64,000 nt of DNA. Origin: Promicromonospora sp. AC04 (lineage in GTDB: Bacteria; Actinomycetota; Actinomycetes; Actinomycetales; Cellulomonadaceae). Of this stretch, positions 41,815-50,191 are shown piece after piece (positions within the stretch are counted from its first letter, which is position 1; every line of letters begins with the position of its first letter). The DNA is taken from assembly GCF_003058225.1 (NCBI RefSeq), contig NZ_QBUG01000010.1:235339-299338 (forward strand), given 5' to 3'. A program made the position numbers and the translations under genes. Below the pieces are notes generated by a model that was given only the letters and a program-made list of their open reading frames with translations, was not told the DNA's origin and ran no database searches.

Positions 41815-43251
41815 TCAGCGCGCCGCGTACGCCAGCTTCGGCAGGTGGTAGGCCAGGTCAGCGGCCGTTTCCACGGCCTCGTCCAGGTCGAGGCGGTGCT
41901 CCGACACCAGGCGGGCGAGGTAGCCGGCGTCGACCCGGCGGGCCAGGTCGTGGCGGGCGGGGATCGAGCAGAACGCGCGGGTGTCGTCGACGAAGCCCGA
42001 CATGTTCGAGAACCCCGCCGTCTCCGTGGCGGCCTCCCGGAACCGGCGCATCGCGTCCGGCGCGTCCAGGAACCACCACGGTGCGCCCAGCCGCAGCGCC
42101 GGGTACACGCCGGCCAGCGGCGCGAGCTCGCGCGAGTACACGTCCTCGTCCACGGTGAAGGCGATCATCCGGAAGGTCTCTGAGTTGCCGAACGCCTCCA
42201 GAACGGGCCGCAGGCCGTGCGCGAACTCGGTGACGACGGGGATGTCGTACCCCTTGTCGGGTCCGAAGACGGCGGCCACGGCCGGGTCATGGTCGCGCAG
42301 CACGCCGGGGTGGAACTGCATCACTAGTCCGTCGTCGGCCGACATCGCGGCCATCTGGAACAGCATGTGCGCGGAGAAAGCCGCCTCCTCCGCCGCGCTG
42401 ATCGCCGCGCCGTCCCCGTCCGGCCCGCTGCGCAGCGCCTTGTCGAAGAGTGTGCGCGCGACGTCGTCGGGCAGCGGAGTGGTGTCCGCGCTGAAGTGGC
42501 CGTGGTCCGTGGCCAGGCCGCCCGCCGCGACGAAGGCGGCGCGGCGCTCGCGGAGCGCCGCCAGGTAGCCCGCGTACGTGTCCGTCGCGATGCCCGACGC
42601 CGTGGCGAGCCGCTCCAGGTCGCCCCGCCACGTCGACCGGGCCGGGTGCAGCAGCGGGTCCGGCCTGAAGGTGGGCAGGACGCGACCCGGCAGGTCGGCG
42701 GCGAGGCGGGCGTGCGCGTCGAGCGTGCTCCAGGCGGGGTCGGTGGTGCCTATGGTCTCGATGCCGAACCGGTCCAGCAGCGCGCGGGGGCGGAAGGCGG
42801 GGTCGGCGAGGCACTCGGCGATCTGGTCGTAGACCTGGTCGGCCGTGTCCGCGGACGGGCGCACCGTCACGCCGAAGATCTCGACGAGCTCGTGCTCCAT
42901 CCAGTACCGCGTGGGCGTGCCGCGGAAGTGCTTCCAGCCCGCGCAGAAGCGCCGGAAGATCTCGCGCGGGTCGGACTCGAACCCGGGCCCGTCGGCCGGG
43001 CCGACGCCCAGCTCCGGCAGCTTCGCGCCCTGCGAGACGAGCATCCGCGTCAGGTAGTGGTCGGGGACCACGAGGAGCTGGGCGGGGTCACCGAACGGCT
43101 CGTCGTCTGCGAAGGCGGCGACGTCGACATGGCCGTGCATCGACACGATCGGGAGGTCCCGCACCGCCAGGTAGATCTCGCGGGCGATCGGCCGCGTCAC
43201 GGAGTCGGCGGGCAGCGCCCGGTCGGGGTGCAGCGTCCAGGTATCGGTCAC
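41815..43251 (-). CDS. uxaC: Glucuronate isomerase
   Basis: The 478-residue enzyme isomerises glucuronate to fructuronate (and galacturonate to tagaturonate), the first step after uptake. Family marks are visible: MHGHVDVAAFADDEPFGDP (metal-binding HxH), KHFRGTPTRYWMEHEL, GIETIGTTDPAWSTLDAH, and the C-terminal SNMSGFVDDTRAF. The GTG at 43251 is chosen because AGGAGG lies 5 nt upstream; an ATG 18 bases earlier would contain that site. A palindromic LacI-type operator lies 31-44 bases upstream. The second DUF4143 ATPase gene separates it from the LacI gene. Confidence 0.94.
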   Translation of the reverse strand: MTDTWTLHPDRALPADSVTRPIAREIYLAVRDLPIVSMHGHVDVAAFADDEPFGDPAQLLVVPDHYLTRMLVSQGAKLPELGVGPADGPGFESDPREIFRRFCAGWKHFRGTPTRYWMEHELVEIFGVTVRPSADTADQVYDQIAECLADPAFRPRALLDRFGIETIGTTDPAWSTLDAHARLAADLPGRVLPTFRPDPLLHPARSTWRGDLERLATASGIATDTYAGYLAALRERRAAFVAAGGLATDHGHFSADTTPLPDDVARTLFDKALRSGPDGDGAAISAAEEAAFSAHMLFQMAAMSADDGLVMQFHPGVLRDHDPAVAAVFGPDKGYDIPVVTEFAHGLRPVLEAFGNSETFRMIAFTVDEDVYSRELAPLAGVYPALRLGAPWWFLDAPDAMRRFREAATETAGFSNMSGFVDDTRAFCSIPARHDLARRVDAGYLARLVSEHRLDLDEAVETAADLAYHLPKLAYAAR

Positions 43252-43282
43252 GGGATCCTCCTGAGGCATCGTTGCCGGTTCG

Positions 43283-43295
43283 GGTAAGCGCTTCC
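43283..43295. promoter_or_regulatory. LacI-type operator upstream of uxaC
   Basis: GGTAAGCGCTTCC contains the AAGCGCTT palindrome with near-symmetric flanks, a classical LacI/CcpA-type site. It lies 32 bases before the uxaC start, between it and the ATPase stop at 43316. The LacI regulator at 44904 is the probable binder. Confidence 0.65.
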
Positions 43296-43315
43296 GCATC
43301 CTAGGTGGTCGAGAC

Positions 43316-44584
43316 CTACGGTCCGAGCAGCGCAGCCGGAACCACGGCGACGCCGTCCTCGCGGCGATGAGCCCAGGGCCCGGGAGTAATCACGAGCACG
43401 TCGGTCAGGGTCTCGCCGAGCTCCTCCTTGAGCCAAAGCAGATGTCGGACATCTCGGCTGCTCGGGTTCTGGGTGACCTTGACCTCGATCGCGATAACGC
43501 GGCCGTCAGGATGTTCGACGATGATGTCGATCTCCCTGTCGCCGGAGTCCGAACGCATGTGGAAGACCCTGGCGTCGGTGATCTGCGCGTAGACCTGGAC
43601 CGACTGGGCGACGAGGTTTTCGAACAGCGCACCGAGGAGCGCACCCTCGTAGAGAGTCGGACGACTTCCCTCGGATCCGCGCAGCAACGCACTAGCGCTC
43701 ACTCCGAGCAGATGCGCGGCAAGGGCCGGGTCGGCTAGCTGGTGCTTCGGAGAGCGAGCGAGGCGGTTGAGGCGATTCCGGCTCGGCTGCCAGGCGGGCA
43801 GGGGGTCCAGCAGCCAGAGCTGCTCCAGGACGGCGCGGTATGAATCGGCGGTCTGGCGGGACGGCGGATCGCCATCGCCGGGTGTGGCGGCCTTGAGGAT
43901 CCGCTGGTACGTGGTTGTGGTGGAAGTCGCCGCGGCGTAGGCCGTCAGCCAGTCTCGAAGGGCCTGTGGCTTGCGTACTGCGAGTCCCTGCTCGGGGAAC
44001 GATCGCTGCACGATGGAGTGAACGTAGCCTTCCAGACGAGCGCTGCGGGATCGCACGGACAGCCCATGGAGGTCGGGGAATCCCGACCCGGTGATTTCGT
44101 TCGCGTAGTGGGGCAGACCGAGCTCGGTGTGCCCATCGATCTTGTCATCACCGTCGAACAGCGCCGACAGACTGACGGTCGGACGGTCGATTCCGCGTTC
44201 GGCCAGGCTTAGTGGCCGCATCCGGTAGGAGACCATGCGTCCGGCTCCGGAGTGGGTTGGGGCCTCTGCGGGGACGGAACTTCCTGTCAGGAGGTAGGAG
44301 CCATCGTGATCGTCCACCGCGCGACGCACCAGGTCCCATGAACGAGGGAATCGCTGCCACTCGTCCAGGAGAAGAGGATGATCCACTCGCCGCACACGGT
44401 CGGGGTCACCCGCAAGCAGATCTCGTTCAACAGGGTCGTCCAGAGCGATGACTGTCGCGGCCCGACGTCGTGCCGTCTCGGTCTTGCCGACGCCCTTCGC
44501 GCCGAAGATCTCGATCGCCGGCAACTCGCCCGCAACGTCATCGAGGACTTCGTCAAGCACTCGGCGGCGGTAGATCGCGTCCAT
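43316..44584 (-). CDS. DUF4143-type ATP-binding protein, copy 2
   Basis: This 422-residue paralogue of the protein at 32199-33470 has Walker A GAKGVGKT (28-35), Walker B PLLLDEWQR, the SGAGR block and the C-terminal DUF4143/nuclease-like EIDIIVEHP...AIEVKVT. Long identical stretches include PLSLAER, AYAAATS and KHQLADPALAA. The ATG at 44584 is chosen because it aligns with copy 1 and has GGAGG 8 nt upstream; the frame is open 18 codons further. Four 23-bp-period repeats, different in sequence from those of copy 1, stand 22-107 bases upstream. It splits uxaC from its LacI regulator. Confidence 0.85.
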   Translation of the reverse strand: MDAIYRRRVLDEVLDDVAGELPAIEIFGAKGVGKTETARRRAATVIALDDPVERDLLAGDPDRVRRVDHPLLLDEWQRFPRSWDLVRRAVDDHDGSYLLTGSSVPAEAPTHSGAGRMVSYRMRPLSLAERGIDRPTVSLSALFDGDDKIDGHTELGLPHYANEITGSGFPDLHGLSVRSRSARLEGYVHSIVQRSFPEQGLAVRKPQALRDWLTAYAAATSTTTTYQRILKAATPGDGDPPSRQTADSYRAVLEQLWLLDPLPAWQPSRNRLNRLARSPKHQLADPALAAHLLGVSASALLRGSEGSRPTLYEGALLGALFENLVAQSVQVYAQITDARVFHMRSDSGDREIDIIVEHPDGRVIAIEVKVTQNPSSRDVRHLLWLKEELGETLTDVLVITPGPWAHRREDGVAVVPAALLGP

Positions 44585-44605
44585 CAGCGCACCCTCCAGA
44601 TCGGC

Positions 44606-44691
44606 TACTAGGCAAATTTCAGCTGATTTACCAGGCAAATTTCGGGACTTCTACTAGGCAGATTCCACGTACTTTACTAGGCGGATTTCGG
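44606..44691. repeat. Four direct repeats with exact 23-bp period upstream of ATPase copy 2
   Basis: Units start at 44606, 44629, 44652 and 44675: TACTAGGCAAATTTC, TACCAGGCAAATTTC, TACTAGGCAGATTCC and TACTAGGCGGATTTC, each followed by about 8 variable bases. The period is the same as in the array of copy 1, while the sequence is different. The units are A+T-richer than the surroundings. Confidence 0.9.
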
Positions 44692-44841
44692 ATCGCAATT
44701 CGAGGATGCTGGCGGCTCCAGCCGCCCACGCGTCGCCGTCGACGGAGGCGTCGAGCACGATCGAGAGTGCCACGTACACGCTGCCTGACTGCCCCCATCT
44801 CGCGTCCGAGAGGCGGGACGATCGGTGAGAACCGTCGCTGA

Positions 44842-44885
44842 GAACGTTTGCGGTCAAACCCTACGATAGGGTGCAAACGTTTGCA
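44842..44885 (+). promoter_or_regulatory. Promoter and LacI operators of the uronate-locus regulator
   Basis: TGCAAACGTTTGCA (44872-44885) is a perfect 14-bp palindrome of the LacI type. A second half-site-like GAACGTTTGC lies at 44842-44851. TAGGGT (44867-44872) between them can be the -10 element. Repressor bound here would cover the start of transcription, so the LacI gene is probably autoregulated. Confidence 0.7.
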
Positions 44886-44903
44886 GGGTCACGAGGGGGT
44901 GCC

Positions 44904-45920
44904 ATGGTCACGGTGCACGACGTCGCACGCGCCGCCGGAGTCTCGATCTCGACCGTGTCGCGTGCCCTCGGTTCCCCCGAACGGGTGGCCACCGAGACCC
45001 GCGACCGCGTGACGCGCGCTGCTGCCGAGCTGGGCTACCGGCCCAACCACGCGGCGAGCGGCCTACGGAAGGGGCGCACGCACGCCATCGGCCTGGTGGT
45101 GCCCGACCTGGAGAACCCGTACTTCGCGTCGGTGACCAAGAGCGTGCAGGCCAGGGCACGTGCCGAGGGCTACGAGGTGCTCGTCGCCGACTCCGACGAG
45201 GACGCCGCCGTCGAGCCCGAGCTGATCGACGCGCTCGCCGCCCGGACGGACGGCCTGGTCGTGGCCTCGCCCCGGTCCGGTGAGGCCGAGCTGCGTGCGG
45301 CCCTGGTCGGCGTCACGGCGGTCCTGGCCAACCGGGAGCTGCCGCCCGCCCGGAAGGCGGGCTCCGGGGCCGCGGCCGTCCCGTTCATCGCCGTCGACGA
45401 CGCCGACGGCGTCGCCCAGGCCCTCGGGCACCTGTCCGCGCTCGGCCATCGGAAGGTGGGCGTCGCCGCGGGTCCCGCGTCGTCCTGGTCCGGCGGACGG
45501 CGGGTGGCCGGGCTGATCGCCGCGGCCGGCCGCTGGGACGTCGAGCTGGTGGAGCTGGGCAACTTCCAGCCGTACTTCGCGGGCGGCATCCAGGCCGCCG
45601 ACCATGCCCTGGCGAGCGGCGTCACCGCCGTCGTCGCGTTCAACGACCTCATGGCGCTCGGCATCCTCGACCGGTTGCGGCACCGCGGCGTCGACGTACC
45701 GGGCGAGATGTCCGTCGTCGGGTTCGACGACGTCCAGCTCGCCGCCCTCGTCTCGCCCGCGCTGACCACCGTGCACATCCCGCTCGCCCGGCTGGGGCAG
45801 CGCGCCGTCGACCTCCTGCTCGCACGGTTGCGCGGCGGTACGCCGGTGAGCGGACAGCTCCCGGTGGAGCTCACGATCCGCGGGTCCTCCGGACCCGCTC
45901 CTGCCGAGACGGTCAGCTGA
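44904..45920 (+). CDS. LacI-family regulator of the uronate locus
   Basis: The 338-residue protein has a LacI HTH (TVHDVARAAGVSISTVSRALGSPERV) and a sensor domain with VVPDLENPYFASVTKSVQ and VVAFNDLMALGILDRLRHRGVDVPGEMSVVGFDD. The ATG at 44904 follows GAGGGGG; the frame start at 44871 lies inside the operator. It is followed by a binding-protein gene, so it controls the importer-reductase operon and probably uxaC through the matching operator at 43283. Glucuronate or a derivative is the likely effector (inference). Confidence 0.9.
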   Translation: MVTVHDVARAAGVSISTVSRALGSPERVATETRDRVTRAAAELGYRPNHAASGLRKGRTHAIGLVVPDLENPYFASVTKSVQARARAEGYEVLVADSDEDAAVEPELIDALAARTDGLVVASPRSGEAELRAALVGVTAVLANRELPPARKAGSGAAAVPFIAVDDADGVAQALGHLSALGHRKVGVAAGPASSWSGGRRVAGLIAAAGRWDVELVELGNFQPYFAGGIQAADHALASGVTAVVAFNDLMALGILDRLRHRGVDVPGEMSVVGFDDVQLAALVSPALTTVHIPLARLGQRAVDLLLARLRGGTPVSGQLPVELTIRGSSGPAPAETVS

Positions 45921-45974
45921 CGCCCGTCCCGGCGAACAAACCCTGGGCGAAGAAGCCCGAGAGAGGAAGGCACT

Positions 45975-47204
45975 ATGCGCACCTCGAACAAGGCCGTGGC
46001 GCTCGTCGGCGTCGCGGCGCTGACCCTGCTCACCGCGTGCACCCCACCCGCGCCCCCAGGCGGAGAGAGCGGCGGCGCCGTCACCGACCCGGCCGACGTC
46101 CCCGACACGCCGTCGGAGCCCGTCACCCTGAACATCCTCGACGTCGCAGGCAACCAGCGGCTCACCGAGGGCATGGTCGACGAGTTCGTCGAGAACAACC
46201 CCGACGTCATCGAGTCCGTGACCTGGGAGACGGGCGGCGCACCCGACGTAACGGGCATCGTCAAGCCGCAGGTCGACAGCGGCAACCTGTCCATCGACGT
46301 CGTCTTCACCGGCAACGACGGGCTCGCGGCCGGCATCAGCCAGGACCTGTGGATCCCCGTGGTGGACGACTACGGCGACCGCGTGTCGAACCAGGAGAAC
46401 TACCTGGAGCCCGCCGCGAAGATGCAGGAGCTCGCCGAGGGCTACGGCATCGTGACGACGTACTACCCGTCCGGGCCGCTGCTGCAGTACGACCCCGAGG
46501 TCGTCGAGACGCCCCCGGCGACCCCCGAAGAGCTGCTGGAGTGGGCCAAGGCCAACCCGGGCAAGTTCGGCTACGCGCGCCCCGCGAACTCCGGCCCGGG
46601 CCGCACCTTCCTCATGGGCCTGCCCTACATCCTGGGCGACGACGACCCGACCGACCCCGAGAACGGCTGGGACAAGACCTGGGCCTACCTCAAGGAGCTC
46701 GGCCAGTACGTCGACACCTACCCGACGGGCACCGGCCAGGTAGTGACCAACATGGCCGACGGCACCTGGAGCATGATCCCCACCACCACCGGCTGGGAGA
46801 TCGCGCCGCGTGCGGAGGGCCAGCTCCCCAACACGCTGAGGGCCGCCGCGTTCGACGACTTCACGTGGGTGACCGACGCGCACTACGCGGCGATCCCGAA
46901 GGGCCAGAGCGCGGACAAGATCAGCGCGATCACCCTCTTGCTGCAGGACATGCTCACCCCGGAGCAGAACGCCAAGGCGTACGACGCCGGCTACTTCTAC
47001 CCGGGCCCGGCCGTCGAGGGCGCGACGCTCGACCTCGCGCCGCAGGAGTCCAGGGAAGTGATCGAGGAGTTCGGCCGCCCCGAGTTCGACGAGCTCATCG
47101 AGTCGCAGGACGCCGTCGTGCCGCTCGACGCCGAGTCGATGGTGACCGCGTTCGACATCTGGGACCGCGAGGTCGGCGGCGGCAAGGTGGAGGAAGAGGA
47201 GTGA
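45975..47204 (+). CDS. Extracellular solute-binding lipoprotein (family 1-like)
   Basis: The 409-residue protein has a lipoprotein signal (LTLLTAC, Cys at 22) and a mature domain of the spermidine/putrescine- or iron-type binding proteins (LNILDVAGNQRLTEGMVDEF; TTYYPSGPLLQYDPEV). GAGAGGAAGG precedes the ATG. It opens an operon with a dedicated ATPase and two PotB/PotC-like permeases and ends at a fructuronate reductase, so the ligand is probably a uronate or aldouronate rather than a polyamine. The C-terminus is very acidic (KVEEEE), overlapping the ATPase start. Confidence 0.85.
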   Translation: MRTSNKAVALVGVAALTLLTACTPPAPPGGESGGAVTDPADVPDTPSEPVTLNILDVAGNQRLTEGMVDEFVENNPDVIESVTWETGGAPDVTGIVKPQVDSGNLSIDVVFTGNDGLAAGISQDLWIPVVDDYGDRVSNQENYLEPAAKMQELAEGYGIVTTYYPSGPLLQYDPEVVETPPATPEELLEWAKANPGKFGYARPANSGPGRTFLMGLPYILGDDDPTDPENGWDKTWAYLKELGQYVDTYPTGTGQVVTNMADGTWSMIPTTTGWEIAPRAEGQLPNTLRAAAFDDFTWVTDAHYAAIPKGQSADKISAITLLLQDMLTPEQNAKAYDAGYFYPGPAVEGATLDLAPQESREVIEEFGRPEFDELIESQDAVVPLDAESMVTAFDIWDREVGGGKVEEEE

Positions 47205-48325
47205 GCGACTTCGAGTCGCTGGAGCTGTGGGGTGTCGGACGGCGGTTCGGCGGGGTGGACGCGCTGTCCGGGCTGAACCTGACGATCAGGTCGGGCGAGT
47301 TCGTCGCCCTGCTGGGGCCGTCGGGCTGCGGCAAGTCGACGGCGCTGAACTGCCTGGCCGGCCTGCTCCCGCTGACGCACGGCGAGATCCGGCTGGACGG
47401 CAGGCGGATCGACACCCTGCCCCCGGAGCGGCGCGGGTTCGGCATGGTGTTCCAGTCGTACGCGCTGTTCCCGCACCTGTCCGTGGAGAAGAACGTGGCG
47501 TTCGGCCTGCAGATGCAGGGGTTGCCGCGGGCCGAGATCGACTCGCGGGTGCGGGAGGCGATCGCGCTGGTCAAGCTCGGCGAGCACGCCAAGAAGCTGC
47601 CGGGCCAGCTCTCGGGCGGGCAGCAGCAGCGGGTCGCCATCGCGCGTGCGGTGGTGCTCGAACCGTCGCTCGTGCTGATGGACGAGCCGCTGTCGAACCT
47701 CGACGCGAAGCTGCGGCTCGACATGCGCACCGAGATCAGGCGCCTGCACCAGTCGCTCGGGCTCACCACCATCTACGTGACGCACGACCAGGAGGAGGCG
47801 CTCTCCCTGGCCGACCGCCTGGTCGTCATGCGCGAGGGGCGGGTGCAGCAGGTCGGCACGCCCGACCAGCTCTACGAGAGCCCGGTGAGCTGGTACGTCG
47901 CCGACTTCATGGGGTACCGGAACATCCTGCCCGCGACCGTCGTCTCGGTGTCCGGGGGCGAGGCGGTGGTCGAGCTGCCCGGGACGGCCGACGGCGGCGT
48001 CCGCCTCACCGGGCGTGCGGTCGGGGCCATGGGCGCGGGGGACCGCGTGCGCGTAGCGATCCGCCCGGAGGACTTCGCCGTGGCGTCGACCGCCGGTGGC
48101 GGCTCGACCGGCGGCGCCGGCTCGATCACCGGCGCCGTGTCGGTCGTCGAGTACCACGGCCGCGAGCACGCCGTCGGGGTGCAGACGGGCGACACGATGC
48201 TGCACGCCCGCACGACGACGGCGCCCGACGTCGGCGGTGCGGTCACCCTGACCGCGCCGGTCGAGCGGGTGCTGGTGTTCCCGGAGTCGCTGGACGCCGT
48301 CGTGCCGCAGGAGGTTGCGGCATGA
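47201..48325 (+). CDS. ABC transporter ATP-binding protein (PotA/UgpC-like)
   Basis: This 374-residue ATPase energises the importer. Walker A is GPSGCGKST, the Q-loop VFQSYALFPHLS, the signature LSGGQQQR and Walker B LVLMDEPLSNLD, followed by a switch histidine (VTHDQEEAL). After residue ~235 comes a TOBE-type regulatory domain. The GTG at 47201 overlaps the binding-protein stop (GTGA). It is the only sugar-importer ATPase in the window, in contrast to the two CUT1 systems, which lack one. A 21-bp hairpin separates it from the permeases. Confidence 0.93.
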   Translation: MSDFESLELWGVGRRFGGVDALSGLNLTIRSGEFVALLGPSGCGKSTALNCLAGLLPLTHGEIRLDGRRIDTLPPERRGFGMVFQSYALFPHLSVEKNVAFGLQMQGLPRAEIDSRVREAIALVKLGEHAKKLPGQLSGGQQQRVAIARAVVLEPSLVLMDEPLSNLDAKLRLDMRTEIRRLHQSLGLTTIYVTHDQEEALSLADRLVVMREGRVQQVGTPDQLYESPVSWYVADFMGYRNILPATVVSVSGGEAVVELPGTADGGVRLTGRAVGAMGAGDRVRVAIRPEDFAVASTAGGGSTGGAGSITGAVSVVEYHGREHAVGVQTGDTMLHARTTTAPDVGGAVTLTAPVERVLVFPESLDAVVPQEVAA

Positions 48326-48346
48326 CCCGCGCGCCAAGAGCTCGTG

Positions 48347-48407
48347 GTTGTGGGCGCGATCGTTGCGACTACGCGTCCGTCATAGGCGCAACGATCGCGC
48401 CCACAAC
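48347..48407. repeat. 21-bp perfect inverted repeat inside the importer operon
   Basis: Bases 48347-48367 are the exact reverse complement of 48387-48407, with a 19-nt loop. The arm contains GGGCGCGATCGTTGCG, nearly the same as the def hairpin arm at 12758. It lies between the ATPase and permease genes (94-base gap), where full termination would be harmful, so a repeat element or a partial attenuator is more likely. Confidence 0.75.
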
Positions 48408-48419
48408 AAAGGTGGGGTC

Positions 48420-49337
48420 GTGAGGGGCGGGAGGCAGCGGGCTACCGCGAGCCTGCGGCACCGCCTGGCCGAGCGGGGTGTGGACCCGGCGCTGCTCCTG
48501 CTCGTGCCGGGGCTCGTGGTCGCGCTCGCGCTGTTCGTCTACCCGTTCTCCTACGGGATCGGGCTCACGATCCAGCCGACGGCCGCGATGCAGGAGCAGT
48601 GGGGCGGCGGGATCTTCGCGAACTACGTGGCGTTCTTCAGCGACCCGTTCGTGTTCGACTCCGTCGGAATCACCATGCGGCTCGCGCTCCCCGCGGCCCT
48701 GTTCAACGTGCTGGCGTCGGTCCCGGTGGCGATGGTGCTGCGGCACAGGTTTCGCGGCAAGCGGCTGCTGACGTCGCTGCTGGTGCTGCCGATCACCCTT
48801 GGCACCGTGCTTACCGCGCAGGGGCTGCTGATCTTCGCGGGGCGGCAGGGCTGGATCAACCGGACGCTGCTCGCGTCGGGCCTGATCGAGGAGCCGCTCC
48901 GGCTGGTGAACAACTACCTGGGCGTCATGTTCTCCCTGGTGATCACCGGCTTCCCGTTCGCGTTCCTGCTCATCTCGTCCTACCTGTCGGGCATCGACCC
49001 GTCGCTGGAGCAGGCCGCGAAGACGCTCGGCGCGGGCTGGTGGCAGCGGTTCCGGCGGATCGTCCTGCCCCTGCTCGCGCCAGGGCTCGCCACCACGTTC
49101 GTGCTGACCTTCGTGCTCGCGTTCTCGGTGTTCCCGTCGGCCCGGCTCGTCGGTGACGCCATGGGCGAGACCCGGGTCATGTCGCTCATGGCGTTCCGGG
49201 CGTTCGGGGAACAGAACGACTACGCGATGGCGTCCACCATCGCGCTGATGATGGGCGCGGTCGAGCTGATCGTCGTCGTGGCCGTGCTGGGCCTGCGCTC
49301 GCTGCTGTACCGCGGGACCACTGGAGGGAAGGGCTGA
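48420..49337 (+). CDS. ABC transporter permease (PotB-like)
   Basis: The 305-residue permease has six hydrophobic segments and a weak EAA loop (EQAAKTLGAGWWQRFRRIVLP). The GTG at 48420 follows AAGGTGG; the frame upstream runs through the hairpin and is rejected. Its stop overlaps the next ATG by one base (TGATG). Together with the following permease it forms the channel of the importer whose binding protein and ATPase lie upstream. Confidence 0.88.
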   Translation: MRGGRQRATASLRHRLAERGVDPALLLLVPGLVVALALFVYPFSYGIGLTIQPTAAMQEQWGGGIFANYVAFFSDPFVFDSVGITMRLALPAALFNVLASVPVAMVLRHRFRGKRLLTSLLVLPITLGTVLTAQGLLIFAGRQGWINRTLLASGLIEEPLRLVNNYLGVMFSLVITGFPFAFLLISSYLSGIDPSLEQAAKTLGAGWWQRFRRIVLPLLAPGLATTFVLTFVLAFSVFPSARLVGDAMGETRVMSLMAFRAFGEQNDYAMASTIALMMGAVELIVVVAVLGLRSLLYRGTTGGKG

Positions 49338-50191
49338 TGGCCGCTTCAACGCTGGAGCGGCCGCTCGCCGCCCGGCCGTCCACCTGGTTCGTCTGGGCCG
49401 GCATGACCGCGTTCGGGGTGTTCCTGCTGGGGATCCTTGTCGCTGTGGTCGTCGACTCGTTCGGCCGCCAGTGGTTCGACACCTGGCTGCCCGACGGCCT
49501 GACCACCGAGCGCTACACCGAGGCCTGGGACCGGTTCGCGCTGGGCGAGGTCGTCGGCGTCACCGTCGGGGTGGCCGTGCTCGTCGTGGTGATCTCCATC
49601 GCCGTGGGCGTGCCCGCCGCGTACGTGCTGGCCCGCCGCGACTTCCCCGGCAAGCGCGCGATCATGCTGCTGTTCCTGCTGCCCGTGCTCATGCCGCCCA
49701 TCACCTACGGCATCCCGCTCGCCACGGTCATGTACTCGTTCGGGCTCGGGCGCACGCTGACCGCCGTCGTGCTGGTCAACCTCGTGCCTTCCGTGCCCTT
49801 CGTGATCCTGACGATGACGCCGTTCATCGAGCAGATCAACCCGGCCATCGAGTCCGCCGCCCGGATGTGCGGGGCGCGGACGTGGCAGGTGTTCACGCGG
49901 ATCCTCGCGCCGCTGCTCGTCCCAGGTATTCTCGCCGCGGCGATCCTCGTGCTCGTTCGGACAGTCGGGCTGTTCGAGCTGACCTTCCTCGTGTCGGGCC
50001 CTGGATCGGACACACTCGTCGTAGCCATCTACCGTGGCATGACGGCCGCCGGTGGCGGCGAGGCGAGGCAGCTCATCTCGGCCATGTCGGTGATCTACAC
50101 CGCGACAATGCTCGTGATGCTCGTGGTGGCGCTGCGGTTCGTGAACCCGACGCAGCTAGTGGCACAGGTAAAGGAGACGCGCGATGACTGA
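49337..50191 (+). CDS. ABC transporter permease (PotC-like)
   Basis: The 284-residue partner permease has six hydrophobic segments and the EAA-type loop ESAARMCGARTWQVFTRILAP. VPAAYVLARRDFPGKRAIM is typical of the PotC/iron-type permease group. The gene overlaps the next one by 8 bases, so uptake and the reductase are coupled in translation. Confidence 0.88.
   Translation: MAASTLERPLAARPSTWFVWAGMTAFGVFLLGILVAVVVDSFGRQWFDTWLPDGLTTERYTEAWDRFALGEVVGVTVGVAVLVVVISIAVGVPAAYVLARRDFPGKRAIMLLFLLPVLMPPITYGIPLATVMYSFGLGRTLTAVVLVNLVPSVPFVILTMTPFIEQINPAIESAARMCGARTWQVFTRILAPLLVPGILAAAILVLVRTVGLFELTFLVSGPGSDTLVVAIYRGMTAAGGGEARQLISAMSVIYTATMLVMLVVALRFVNPTQLVAQVKETRDD

Noticed and set aside
44654..44857. 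67-codon minus-strand open frame (and an 82-codon one at 44628-44876) upstream of ATPase copy 2
   Set aside because: It overlaps two of the repeat units, has no ribosome binding site and no recognisable domain; it could be a decayed fragment, but there is no positive evidence.
48322..48419. Short ATG-started frame through the 21-bp hairpin joined to the permease
   Set aside because: It would encode a translated palindrome before the first membrane segment; the GTG at 48420 with AAGGTGG upstream is the better start.
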